DNA of 27,519 nt, taken from positions 1 through 27,519 of the forward strand of contig UQRP01000033.1 of the NCBI GenBank assembly GCA_900543585.1, in the 5' to 3' direction. Position numbers and translations under genes: made by a program. Shown here in pieces: positions 20,539 through 27,519 of this stretch. How positions within the stretch are numbered: position 1 is the first letter of the stretch; each line of letters begins with the position of its first letter. This DNA is from an uncultured Prevotella sp. (GTDB lineage Bacteria > Bacteroidota > Bacteroidia > Bacteroidales > Bacteroidaceae). The notes beneath the pieces are model-generated. The model was not told the DNA's origin. It was given only the letters and a program-made list of their open reading frames with translations, and ran no database searches.

Positions 20539-22896
20539 ATGAACAGAATCTTAAAGAAAGAACAATTCTCTGAGAAGGTCTATTGCATTGAGGTCGAAGC
20601 CCCGCTGATAGCTAAGAGCTGTAAGCCGGGCAACTTCATTATCGTGCGTGTGGACAGCCACTCTGAGCGCGTGCCATACACCATCGCAAAAAGCGACCCC
20701 TCGAAAGGTACACTGACACTTGTCATTCAGGAAGTGGGCCTGTCGTCAACAAAATTTTGTGAGCTTCCGGTAGGAGCCTATGTCCAAGATATTGTTGGGC
20801 CTCTTGGCACACCTTCGAAAATAGAAAGATATGGTACTGTTGTCTGTGCCGGTGGTGGAATTGGTATTGCCGCCATCCTGCCTATTCTTACAGCATTACA
20901 TAAGGCTGGTAACAAGGTCATCTCTGTGCTTGCCGGTCGTACTAAGAACCTTATCATTATGGAAGATGATGTTCGCGAGAATAGCGACGAGGTTATCATT
21001 ATGACCGATGATGGCTCCTACGGTCAGAAGGGCATGGTGACAGCTGGCGTGGAGGAAGTCTTGAAACGCGAGCATGTCGACAAGGTACTTGCTATCGGCC
21101 CTCCGGTCATGATGAAATTCACGTCACTCTTAGCTCATAAATATGGTGTTCCTAATGATGTCTCTCTTAATACTATCATGGTCGATGGCACAGGTATGTG
21201 TGGTGCTTGCCGCCTGACGATAGGCGGAAAGACACGGTTTGTGTGTATCGACGGTCCAGAGTTCAATGGCGATGAAGTCGATTGGAACGAGATGATGAGT
21301 CGCATGGGTACCTTCAAGGGCGTGGAGCGTGAGGAAATGCAGCATTGGGAAGCTGAAGGAGCTCCTGATACTGGCGCATCAATCTCTGAACAAGGGAATG
21401 CTGGTGACAAAAATGCTGAAAACAGCGAGGACATAACTCTTACTCACGATGACCTCACAGACCGCAACGCTCCATGGCGTGTAGAGTTGCGTAAAGCGAT
21501 GAAACCTAAGGAGCGTATGACCATAGAGCGTGTGGCAATGCCAGAGCTGGATCCGGAATATCGTGCCAAAACTCGTTTGGAGGAAGTTAACAAGGGATTA
21601 ACAGCTGACATGGCTGTGCGTGAAGCGCACCGCTGCCTGGACTGTGCCAAGCCGACATGTGTGGAGGGTTGTCCCGTTCATATACAGATACCTGACTTCG
21701 TGAAGAATATCGAGCGTGGCAATTTTCTCGGTGCTGCTGCCGTTCTGCGACAAACTTCCTCGTTGCCCGCTGTCTGTGGGCGTGTCTGCCCTCAGGAAAA
21801 ACAATGCGAGAGTAAATGCATACATCTTAAGATGAATGAGCCAGCCGTTGCCATCGGCTATCTGGAGCGTTTCGCTGCTGACTATGAGCGTGAGCATGGC
21901 GATGGCCGTCTGCCTCAGATGGCGCCTGCTAACGGTATCAAGGTAGCTGTCGTGGGGAGTGGACCATCGGGACTTAGCTTCGCCGGCGATATGGTGAAGA
22001 GGGGCTTTGAGGTTTACGTCTTCGAAGCTTTGCATGAGATAGGTGGTGTGTTGAAGTATGGTATTCCGGAGTTCCGTCTACCTAACCGCATTGTGGATGC
22101 AGAGATAGACACGCTGCGTCGTGAGGGTGTGCATTTCCAGACTGACACTATTATTGGTAAGACGGTCACCATCGATGAATTGCAGGAGAAGGGCTTCAAG
22201 GGTATTTTCGTCGGTTCTGGAGCTGGACTGCCTAATTTCATGGGTATACCTGGAGAGAACCTTATCAATGTGATGTCAAGCAATGAATACCTTACGCGTG
22301 TTAATCTTATGGATGCTGCCAACCCTGAGACTGATACACCTATTAATATAGGTAAGAAAGTTATTGTTGTGGGAGGTGGCAACACGGCTATGGACTCATG
22401 TCGTACGGCTAAGCGTTTGGGTGCTGATGTGACCCTCGTCTACCGTCGTTCAGAGGTTGAGATGCCGGCTCGATTGGAGGAAGTAAAGCACGCCAAGGAA
22501 GAGGGTATCCACTTCTTTACGCTACACAATCCAAAAGAGTATCTTGCTGATGAGAATGGAAGAGTCAGGGCTGCCGTCCTTGATGTTATGGAACTTGGTG
22601 AGCCTGATGCTTCAGGACGACGTCGGCCTATTCCTACAGGCAAGACTGTGACTATGGATTGTGATCAGGTGATCGTGGCGGTAGGTGTCTCTCCCAACCC
22701 GCTTGTCCCGAAGTCTGTGGAAGGTCTTGAACTCGGTCGGAAGAATACCATTGTCGTTAACGATAATATGGAATCATCTCGCCACGGACTCTATGCTGGT
22801 GGTGACATCGTTCGTGGTGGAGCTACTGTTATTCTTGCGATGGGCGATGGGCGACGAGCTGCTGCCAAAATGGCCGACGAGTTAGTTTCTAAATAA
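20539..22896 (+). CDS. NfnA-NfnB fusion: NADH-dependent ferredoxin:NADP+ oxidoreductase
   Basis: A 785-residue fusion. Residues 1 to about 265 are a ferredoxin reductase-like unit with flavin and NAD sites and a [2Fe-2S] motif, DGTGMCGAC...C. Its ligands are C221, C224, C236 and, where PyrK of dihydroorotate dehydrogenase B has Cys, D216; an Asp ligand is a mark of NfnA. After a low-complexity linker (about 270-312), the rest is GltD/NfnB-like: eight cysteines for two [4Fe-4S] clusters (C366, C369, C374, C378, C413, C417, C423, C427), a FAD motif VAVVGSGPSGLSFAG and an NADPH motif VIVVGGGNTAMDS. Databases often name it glutamate synthase, but no large subunit is present. It probably performs electron bifurcation between NADPH, NAD+ and ferredoxin. 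Confidence 0.9.
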   Translation: MNRILKKEQFSEKVYCIEVEAPLIAKSCKPGNFIIVRVDSHSERVPYTIAKSDPSKGTLTLVIQEVGLSSTKFCELPVGAYVQDIVGPLGTPSKIERYGTVVCAGGGIGIAAILPILTALHKAGNKVISVLAGRTKNLIIMEDDVRENSDEVIIMTDDGSYGQKGMVTAGVEEVLKREHVDKVLAIGPPVMMKFTSLLAHKYGVPNDVSLNTIMVDGTGMCGACRLTIGGKTRFVCIDGPEFNGDEVDWNEMMSRMGTFKGVEREEMQHWEAEGAPDTGASISEQGNAGDKNAENSEDITLTHDDLTDRNAPWRVELRKAMKPKERMTIERVAMPELDPEYRAKTRLEEVNKGLTADMAVREAHRCLDCAKPTCVEGCPVHIQIPDFVKNIERGNFLGAAAVLRQTSSLPAVCGRVCPQEKQCESKCIHLKMNEPAVAIGYLERFAADYEREHGDGRLPQMAPANGIKVAVVGSGPSGLSFAGDMVKRGFEVYVFEALHEIGGVLKYGIPEFRLPNRIVDAEIDTLRREGVHFQTDTIIGKTVTIDELQEKGFKGIFVGSGAGLPNFMGIPGENLINVMSSNEYLTRVNLMDAANPETDTPINIGKKVIVVGGGNTAMDSCRTAKRLGADVTLVYRRSEVEMPARLEEVKHAKEEGIHFFTLHNPKEYLADENGRVRAAVLDVMELGEPDASGRRRPIPTGKTVTMDCDQVIVAVGVSPNPLVPKSVEGLELGRKNTIVVNDNMESSRHGLYAGGDIVRGGATVILAMGDGRRAAAKMADELVSK

Positions 22897-22972
22897 TTTT
22901 CCAATAGATTACCCGAATTTGAGCTGACTCTCCCCTACTCTACTAAGGGTTGATGGAGAGTTGGTCATCTTG

Positions 22973-24112
22973 ATGAATATGAAACATTTATCTCTCTTTC
23001 TCTTACTCTTGCTACTGCCTTTCACTGCCACAGCGCAACGGGTACGTAGGCCTGCTGTAAGACATAATAAAATTGCTTCTGCCACGTCTGCTGAAAATAA
23101 ACTCTTTAAGCAGATGCTTCCTGCAACTGCCAAAGTGATGTTTATTGATAGCCTTGTGGTTGATAAAAAAGATCTCTTGCAGCATCTGCCTCTCAGCAGT
23201 GAGTCGGGAACGATGGCGTATGTCAACCCGCAGAGTGATTTTGTCAATCGCATGATGGTATATCAAAATCAGTTAGGCTTGTTGAGAGTCTATGCCAAAG
23301 GTGATTCTCTACACTCAGCGTTGTTTACACAGACGAAGCTTGGAAATGGGTGGAGCAAGGAGACTGAGATAACAGATTTCAGTGCTGACACTTACAAATT
23401 GCAGAACTACCCCTTCCTTGCAGCCGATGGCGTGACACTCTATTTTTCCGCATGCGGGAGTGAGAGTCTTGGGGGGCGCGACTTGTTTATGAGTTCTTTC
23501 GATTCTGATAAGGCATCTTGGTATAAGCCGCAGAACATGGGTTTGCCTTTCAATTCAACGGCTAATGATTACCTGCTTGCCATTGATGATCTCGACTCCT
23601 TGGGGTGGCTTGTCACTGATAGACGGCAACCCGAGGGAAAAGTGTGCATCTATACTTTTGTACCGACAGAGACGCGTGAGAACTTCGATAATGATGACCT
23701 CGACGATGAGGAACTACTGCCTTATGCACACATTAACAGTATCAGGGCGACATGGAAATTTGGCAACCGTCCGGCCGCTCTGAAGAGACGGGACGATATG
23801 TTAAAGAGAATAGCGGAGAAGAATAGTAAAGCCAAGTCTATGACTTTTGTTGTCAATGATGATAGGGTTATTACTTCACCTTCTCAGTTCAGAGACGAAA
23901 GATGTCGTAACCTCTATAGACAGGTGCAAGAACTCACAGAAATGATTGCTGCTACGCAAGACAGTCTTGCTACCATGCGAGATCGGTGGCATAAGGGTGA
24001 TCACTCTTTGGCTCCCCAGATACTCAAGGCGGAAAGAGATTTAGACAGACAAAAAGAAGATCTATACAATCTTAATAACAAAATCCGTAAAATTGAATTG
24101 CACTATGAATGA
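22973..24112 (+). CDS. Secreted PD40-like protein with C-terminal coiled coil
   Basis: A 379-residue protein with a signal peptide (MNMKHLSLFLLLLLLPF, cleavage likely after TATAQ near residue 23). The middle has WD40-like beta-propeller (PD40) strands such as YPFLAADGVTLYFSACG, GGRDLFMSSF and GWLVTDRR, as in Bacteroidota OmpA/gliding-associated proteins. An acidic linker (DNDDLDDEELL) is followed by a C-terminal heptad-rich coiled coil (RNLYRQVQELTEMIAATQDS, then LKAERDLDRQKEDLYNLNN). The ATG at 22973 is chosen; 22979 is also possible, while an in-frame TTG at 22961 is not needed. It probably acts in the periplasm or at the outer membrane. It overlaps the next gene by eight bases. Confidence 0.78.
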   Translation: MNMKHLSLFLLLLLLPFTATAQRVRRPAVRHNKIASATSAENKLFKQMLPATAKVMFIDSLVVDKKDLLQHLPLSSESGTMAYVNPQSDFVNRMMVYQNQLGLLRVYAKGDSLHSALFTQTKLGNGWSKETEITDFSADTYKLQNYPFLAADGVTLYFSACGSESLGGRDLFMSSFDSDKASWYKPQNMGLPFNSTANDYLLAIDDLDSLGWLVTDRRQPEGKVCIYTFVPTETRENFDNDDLDDEELLPYAHINSIRATWKFGNRPAALKRRDDMLKRIAEKNSKAKSMTFVVNDDRVITSPSQFRDERCRNLYRQVQELTEMIAATQDSLATMRDRWHKGDHSLAPQILKAERDLDRQKEDLYNLNNKIRKIELHYE

Positions 24113-24980
24113 CTATGTTTTTCCAGATTCTGAGCTTGTTATCAACTCCGATGGCTCTATCTTCCATCTTCACCTCAAACCCGAACAACTCGCTGATAAG
24201 GTTGTCCTTGTGGGTGACCCCGGACGTGTCAATCTCGTTGCCTCTCACTTTGATACACAAGAGTGTGAGACAAGCAACCGCGAATTCCATACCATCACTG
24301 GAACCTATAAAGGGAAGCGTATCACTGCCTTGAGCACAGGTATTGGCTGTGACAACATCGATATTGTCATGAACGAGTTAGATGCACTTGCTAACATCGA
24401 CTTCTCTTCTCGCACCGAGAAGCATGAGCACCGTACGCTGACACTTGTCAGAGTGGGGACCTGTGGCGGCTTGCAACCCAATACACCTACGGGTACTTTT
24501 GTAGCCAGCGTAAAGAGTATTGGTTTCGATGGTCTGCTCAACTTCTATGCAGGTCGTGATGAGGCTTCTGACCTACAGCTTGAAAAAGCTTTCAAAGAGC
24601 ATGTGGGGTGGGATATGAAGATGGGAAACCCTTATGTCGCTACAGCTGATGCTCAGCTCATTGATACCATTGCCGGTGATGACATGGTGAAGGGTATTAC
24701 TATCGCCTGTGGCGGCTTCTTCGGCCCACAGGGGCGTCGCCTACGCTTGCCGCTGATGGTTCCTGATCTTAATGAAAAGATTGAGAGCTTTGAATATAAT
24801 GGCTTGAAGGTTAATAATTTTGAGATGGAATCTTCTGCCCTCGCTGGTCTCGCTACACTCATGGGGCACAAGGCTATGACCTGTTGCATGGTTATAGCCA
24901 ATCGTCGTGCCAAGAAAATGGAGACAAATTACAAAAGCGACATCAACGACTTGATTAGCATTGTACTGGATAGAATCTAA
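24105..24980 (+). CDS. Nucleoside phosphorylase (uridine phosphorylase-like)
   Basis: A 291-residue member of the PNP/UDP family, which splits a nucleoside with phosphate into base and ribose-1-phosphate. It shows the phosphate-binding VGDPGRV (39-45), STGIGCDNIDIVMNELDAL, RVGTCGGLQ and the ribose-binding NFEMESSALAGLA. These match the uridine phosphorylase-like branch of Bacteroidota, although the base preference is not certain. The start at 24105 (MNDYVFPDSE) overlaps the previous gene by eight bases; a longer in-frame TTG start is unlikely. The stop lies one base before the mnmE ATG, so it is translated together with mnmE. Confidence 0.88.
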   Translation: MNDYVFPDSELVINSDGSIFHLHLKPEQLADKVVLVGDPGRVNLVASHFDTQECETSNREFHTITGTYKGKRITALSTGIGCDNIDIVMNELDALANIDFSSRTEKHEHRTLTLVRVGTCGGLQPNTPTGTFVASVKSIGFDGLLNFYAGRDEASDLQLEKAFKEHVGWDMKMGNPYVATADAQLIDTIAGDDMVKGITIACGGFFGPQGRRLRLPLMVPDLNEKIESFEYNGLKVNNFEMESSALAGLATLMGHKAMTCCMVIANRRAKKMETNYKSDINDLISIVLDRI

Positions 24981-24981
24981 A

Positions 24982-26367
24982 ATGATAAATGAAGATACAA
25001 TCTGCGCCATTGCAACACCATTAGGTGGTGCATTGGCCGTAGTAAGAGTGAGCGGTCCCAGCGCTATTAGCTTGGTAGATAATGTTTTCACCCCCAAGGG
25101 TAAGGCTTCGCTTGCCAAGGCGAAGGCCAATACATTGCACTATGGTGTCTTTCATACGCTGGATGGTACGGAGATAGACGATGTTGTGGTCAGTCTCTGG
25201 CGGGCTCCCCACTCTTATACGGGTGAGGATGCTGTCGAGGTTAGCTGTCATGGCAGTGCCTTCATTGCACACAACATTATTCAGACGCTTATTGAAGCAG
25301 GGTGCCGACAGGCCGACCATGGTGAATTTACTATGCGCGCCTTCCTCAATGGAAAGATGGACTTAAGTCAGGCTGAAGCTGTGGCTGATCTCATTGCTGC
25401 AAATAACAAGGCTTCCCATGACTTGGCATTGAGCCAGATGAAGGGATATTTCAGCAATGAGTTGAAGCAACTCCACGATCATTTGCTGAAGTTGACAAGT
25501 CTGTTGGAACTAGAGCTCGATTTCTCCGACCATGAGGATTTGGAGTTTGCAGACCGCACCGAACTGCGTAATCTTGCTGAATACATCGACAGTCGTATTA
25601 CTCAGTTGGCCGACAGCTTTAAAAATGGACAAGCCATAAAAGAAGGAATACCAGTTGCCATTGTTGGTAAAACGAATGTCGGTAAGTCAACTTTGCTCAA
25701 TCAGTTACTTCATGAGGATAAAGCAATAGTAAGTGACATTGACGGAACTACAAGAGACCTCGTAGAAGACTTTATGACCATCAATGGTGTTAAGTTCCGT
25801 ATCATTGACACAGCTGGTATCAGGCAGACGGAGGACAAGATAGAGCGTATTGGTATCGAGCGGTCATACGATGCCATAGCACGCGCCGCCGTTGTCGTTT
25901 GGGTCGTTGACGAAAAACCAACAGTCGAGGAAGAAGCCGACCTAAAAAAACACTTGCAGCGCATGGATGAGGATGGTAATGTCGTGGATGGTGCATCAGC
26001 AGAGCTCATCATCGTTCACAACAAGTGTGACCTCTACCCTGCCCCACTCTTTGACGGCGAGCTGCCTGTATCGGCAAAGAATGGCACTAATCTGAACCAA
26101 TTGGTGCAGCGTATTTATGAGGCCGCTCATCTGCCTGAGATTGATGACACTGCAATTATCGTTACCAACGCAAGGCATTATCAAGCATTGGTTCGTGCCC
26201 ATTCCAGTCTTTCCCGCTTTCTTGAAGGCATGACCGCTGGTTTACCCTCAGATTTGTTAGCCGAGGACCTCCGCCTGTGTCTCTCCGATCTTGGAGAAAT
26301 TACTGGGCAAATATCCCCAGAAATGACTTTAAAGAACATCTTTAGCCGGTTTTGCATAGGAAAGTGA
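24982..26367 (+). CDS. mnmE: tRNA modification GTPase MnmE
   Basis: With MnmG it makes the (carboxymethyl)aminomethyl group on U34 of tRNAs reading two-fold degenerate codons. The 461-residue protein has the tetrahydrofolate-binding N-terminal domain (DTICAIATPLGGALAVVRVS), a G domain within the helical domain with G1 GKTNVGKS (229-236), G2 DGTTRD (254-259), G3 DTAG (276-279) and G4 NKCD (about 344), and the C-terminal FCIGK with its conserved cysteine C459. The ATG at 24982 gives the standard N-terminus; in-frame codons before it lie in the preceding gene. The 3' end of this gene is a known integration site for some genomic islands in other bacteria (SGI1), which matters for what follows. 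Confidence 0.97.
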   Translation: MINEDTICAIATPLGGALAVVRVSGPSAISLVDNVFTPKGKASLAKAKANTLHYGVFHTLDGTEIDDVVVSLWRAPHSYTGEDAVEVSCHGSAFIAHNIIQTLIEAGCRQADHGEFTMRAFLNGKMDLSQAEAVADLIAANNKASHDLALSQMKGYFSNELKQLHDHLLKLTSLLELELDFSDHEDLEFADRTELRNLAEYIDSRITQLADSFKNGQAIKEGIPVAIVGKTNVGKSTLLNQLLHEDKAIVSDIDGTTRDLVEDFMTINGVKFRIIDTAGIRQTEDKIERIGIERSYDAIARAAVVVWVVDEKPTVEEEADLKKHLQRMDEDGNVVDGASAELIIVHNKCDLYPAPLFDGELPVSAKNGTNLNQLVQRIYEAAHLPEIDDTAIIVTNARHYQALVRAHSSLSRFLEGMTAGLPSDLLAEDLRLCLSDLGEITGQISPEMTLKNIFSRFCIGK

Positions 26368-26420
26368 AACCCCATTTTTACGACTTTACCAACTTCAATC
26401 AATTTGAAGCAACTTAGACT

Positions 26421-26446
26421 AAACCGCTGATTTTCAGCGGTTTTTT
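26421..26446 (+). terminator. Intrinsic terminator of mnmE
   Basis: A ten-base-pair stem (26421-26430 with 26434-26443) closes on a TTT loop, and the right arm runs into six T bases ending at 26446. Confidence 0.88.
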
Positions 26447-26485
26447 CATACACCTACTTTTTAACACTTTCCGAGTTGGTCCAAA

Positions 26486-26513
26486 TTGGTCCCAGTTATT
26501 TTAGTTATCTTTG
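26486..26513 (+). promoter_or_regulatory. Promoter of the multi-HTH gene
   Basis: TATCTTTG at 26506-26513 is an exact TAnnTTTG. The TTGG at 26486-26489 lies about 16-17 bases before it and belongs to a tandem TTGGTCC repeat. The leader to the ATG at 26704 would be about 185 bases and includes the direct repeats. Confidence 0.5.
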
Positions 26514-26550
26514 TACCGCGGTTGTACCAACGCCCTCTAATACGCGTCAT

Positions 26551-26644
26551 ACAAAATTGTGGGAGCGACATTGAAGGGACAAAGTTGTGGAAGCCGCAAA
26601 AATGCCGTATCACGCGGAATGACATCGAAGGCACAAAGTTGTGG
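26551..26644 (+). repeat. Direct repeats with core ACAAAGTTGTGG
   Basis: A 24-base unit GACAT-GAAGG-ACAAAGTTGTGG occurs at 26567-26590 and 26621-26644 with two mismatches and a 54-base period. A third copy of the 12-base core (one change, ACAAAATTGTGG) is at 26551-26562. Such repeats before a DNA-binding gene often serve as arm or operator sites. Confidence 0.7.
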
Positions 26645-26703
26645 TTGCCTGTGGAAGCGTGTTGTTGGCTGTAGAAGAATTGTAAACTAAAATTTGACTA
26701 ATC

Positions 26704-27486
26704 ATGGACATTGAACGAAGATGTAGCTGGTGTGGAAAGCCATTCATTGCGCACAACTTTGGTACACGTTATTGTAGCCCAAGTTGCAGGCATGACGCTA
26801 AGAGGTCAAATGCCAAAAAGGTGAAGGCAGTCGAGGGAACGACGAAATGTCAAGTGCCGGAAATTGGTTTGGTAGGCAACAAGCCATTTCTGTCACCCAA
26901 AGATGTTGCTATATTGCTCGGGACGACATCGACATCCGTTTACAGGTATATTTACCAAGGTATCATTAAGGCTGTTAAATTGAGTGAGAACAGAATTGTG
27001 ATACGCCGCTCTGACCTTGATTCTCTTTTCGACAATGCTCCCTCTTTTAAGAAAAAGAAGTACGGGCGTAAGACCGAAAGTGAATATTACACAATGAGGG
27101 AGATAATTGAGAAGTTTGGTATCTCACGCAAGGCAGTAAGAACGCGGATTAATAAATATAATATTCCTATTGTTTTTGAGGGAAGAAACTCGTTCTTCCC
27201 AAAGAAGGTTGTGAATGAAAAGTTCGCTGCACTGACGGAAACCGTTTCTGACAGTGATTACTACACTATCCCACAAATCATGGAGAAGTTCGGCATGTCA
27301 CATTCTGCCGTGTTGAACTATGTCAAACGTCACAACATATCCCGAAAGACCATCCTGCGGAAAGTCTATTACAGCAGGGAGGAGATAGACAAACTCAAAG
27401 ACCCGCTCAAAGATGAGAAGTACTATACCTATCCTCAACTTAAGCAAATCTATGGCTTGTCAAAACCTGAGTTCGGGATAAGTTAA
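26704..27486 (+). CDS. Multi-helix-turn-helix DNA-binding protein with N-terminal zinc ribbon (possibly truncated)
   Basis: A 260-residue protein. The N-terminus is a zinc-binding motif, CSWCGKPF...YCSPSC (C8, C11, C24, C28). Four HTH modules follow, the last three opening with YYT: residues 64-113 (excisionase-like, FLSPKDVAILLGTTSTSVYR), about 127-174, about 186-230, and a fourth from about 240 (YYTYPQLKQIYGLSK) that breaks off within its second helix. Such proteins are frequent beside tyrosine recombinases of Bacteroidota mobile elements. The end at GISstop is abrupt: the family pattern breaks near residue 255, so the gene may be truncated by an insertion or frameshift. No integrase is present before the window ends. 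Confidence 0.7.
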   Translation: MDIERRCSWCGKPFIAHNFGTRYCSPSCRHDAKRSNAKKVKAVEGTTKCQVPEIGLVGNKPFLSPKDVAILLGTTSTSVYRYIYQGIIKAVKLSENRIVIRRSDLDSLFDNAPSFKKKKYGRKTESEYYTMREIIEKFGISRKAVRTRINKYNIPIVFEGRNSFFPKKVVNEKFAALTETVSDSDYYTIPQIMEKFGMSHSAVLNYVKRHNISRKTILRKVYYSREEIDKLKDPLKDEKYYTYPQLKQIYGLSKPEFGIS

Positions 27487-27519
27487 GTCTCTTGTATAGA
27501 AACGAATCTTACTTTCATG

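Larger units (their letters stand above)
26368..26703. other. Gene-free 336-base region after mnmE
   Basis: This holds, in order, a 6-base inverted repeat (CTTCAA 26393-26398, TTGAAG 26404-26409), the mnmE terminator (26421-26446), a tandem TTGGTCC repeat (26476-26482, 26486-26492), a promoter, a palindromic TTGTACCGCGGTTGTACC segment (26511-26528) and the direct repeats at 26551-26644. No convincing coding region was seen. The mix resembles the end of an integrated element. Confidence 0.6.

Noticed and set aside
20539..22896. Glutamate synthase small subunit or dihydroorotate dehydrogenase B subunit
   Set aside because: There is no large glutamate synthase subunit or pyrD nearby. The Asp iron-sulphur ligand and the fused architecture fit NfnAB better.
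26486..26674. A 62-residue open frame with a repeated DIEGTKLW
   Set aside because: It lacks an ATG start, overlaps the promoter, and the peptide repeat simply reflects the DNA direct repeats.
1..27519. CRISPR arrays, tRNA or rRNA genes, toxin-antitoxin or restriction systems
   Set aside because: No regularly spaced repeats, no cloverleaf with a CCA-type end, and no recognisable defence gene were seen on either strand.

Overview
The window looks like chromosomal DNA of a Bacteroidota species, most likely Prevotella or a close relative. Three things support this. Marker genes and gene order are typical: rpmB-rpmG-DUF4295, single-chain NfnA-NfnB, HU-CCDC81/SPOR and DUF4738-type genes. Most intergenic regions carry the Bacteroidota promoter TTTG-N19-TAnnTTTG. 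Shine-Dalgarno-like leaders are almost absent. No rRNA, tRNA, CRISPR array or complete insertion sequence was seen. The genus call is inference from gene content and base composition only.

Layout. 1-2146: two overlapping glycosyltransferase genes, the tail of a surface-polysaccharide locus. 2216-3058: a protein of unknown function with a long poly-Asp tail, with its own promoter. 3079-3112: a strong bidirectional terminator. 3126-3753 (minus): ribosomal operon rpmB-rpmG-DUF4295. 3923-6350 (minus): map-tsaD-pncC. 6396-12415 (minus): a long close-packed run, rfbC, lipoprotein, bcp, zinc-ribbon protein, DMP19 protein, smpB, metH. 12589-14762 (plus): HU-like/SPOR membrane protein, zinc-ribbon/FHA-like protein and an HMA-AraC fusion, probably one operon. 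14817-16289 (minus): a DUF1858-DUF438-hemerythrin-PAS protein with a palindromic operator. 16362-16720 (minus): a MATE transporter gene reduced to its two ends. 16934-18849: an MFS transporter and a convergent TauE/SafE permease. 19077-20480 (plus): a 65-residue protein, an unusual small sigma factor and a YfcE phosphodiesterase. 20539-26367 (plus): NfnAB fusion, secreted PD40-like protein, nucleoside phosphorylase, mnmE. 26368-27519: terminator, promoter, direct repeats and a multi-HTH gene, which may be the edge of an element integrated at the 3' end of mnmE.

Most of the window is housekeeping: ribosome and tRNA quality control (L28, L33, SmpB, TsaD, MnmE, Map), methionine synthesis, peroxide defence and redox balance. 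The most interesting parts are regulatory or broken. They are the DUF438 gene with a GTAACA-TT-TGTTAC palindrome centred near -41, a sigma factor lacking the sigma-3 domain and the usual melting tryptophans, the HU/FHA/AraC operon with an apparently leaderless first gene, and the repeat-rich region after mnmE. I do not see an obvious new defence or biosynthetic system. The sigma-factor pair and the HU-FHA-AraC operon are the best candidates for undescribed biology.
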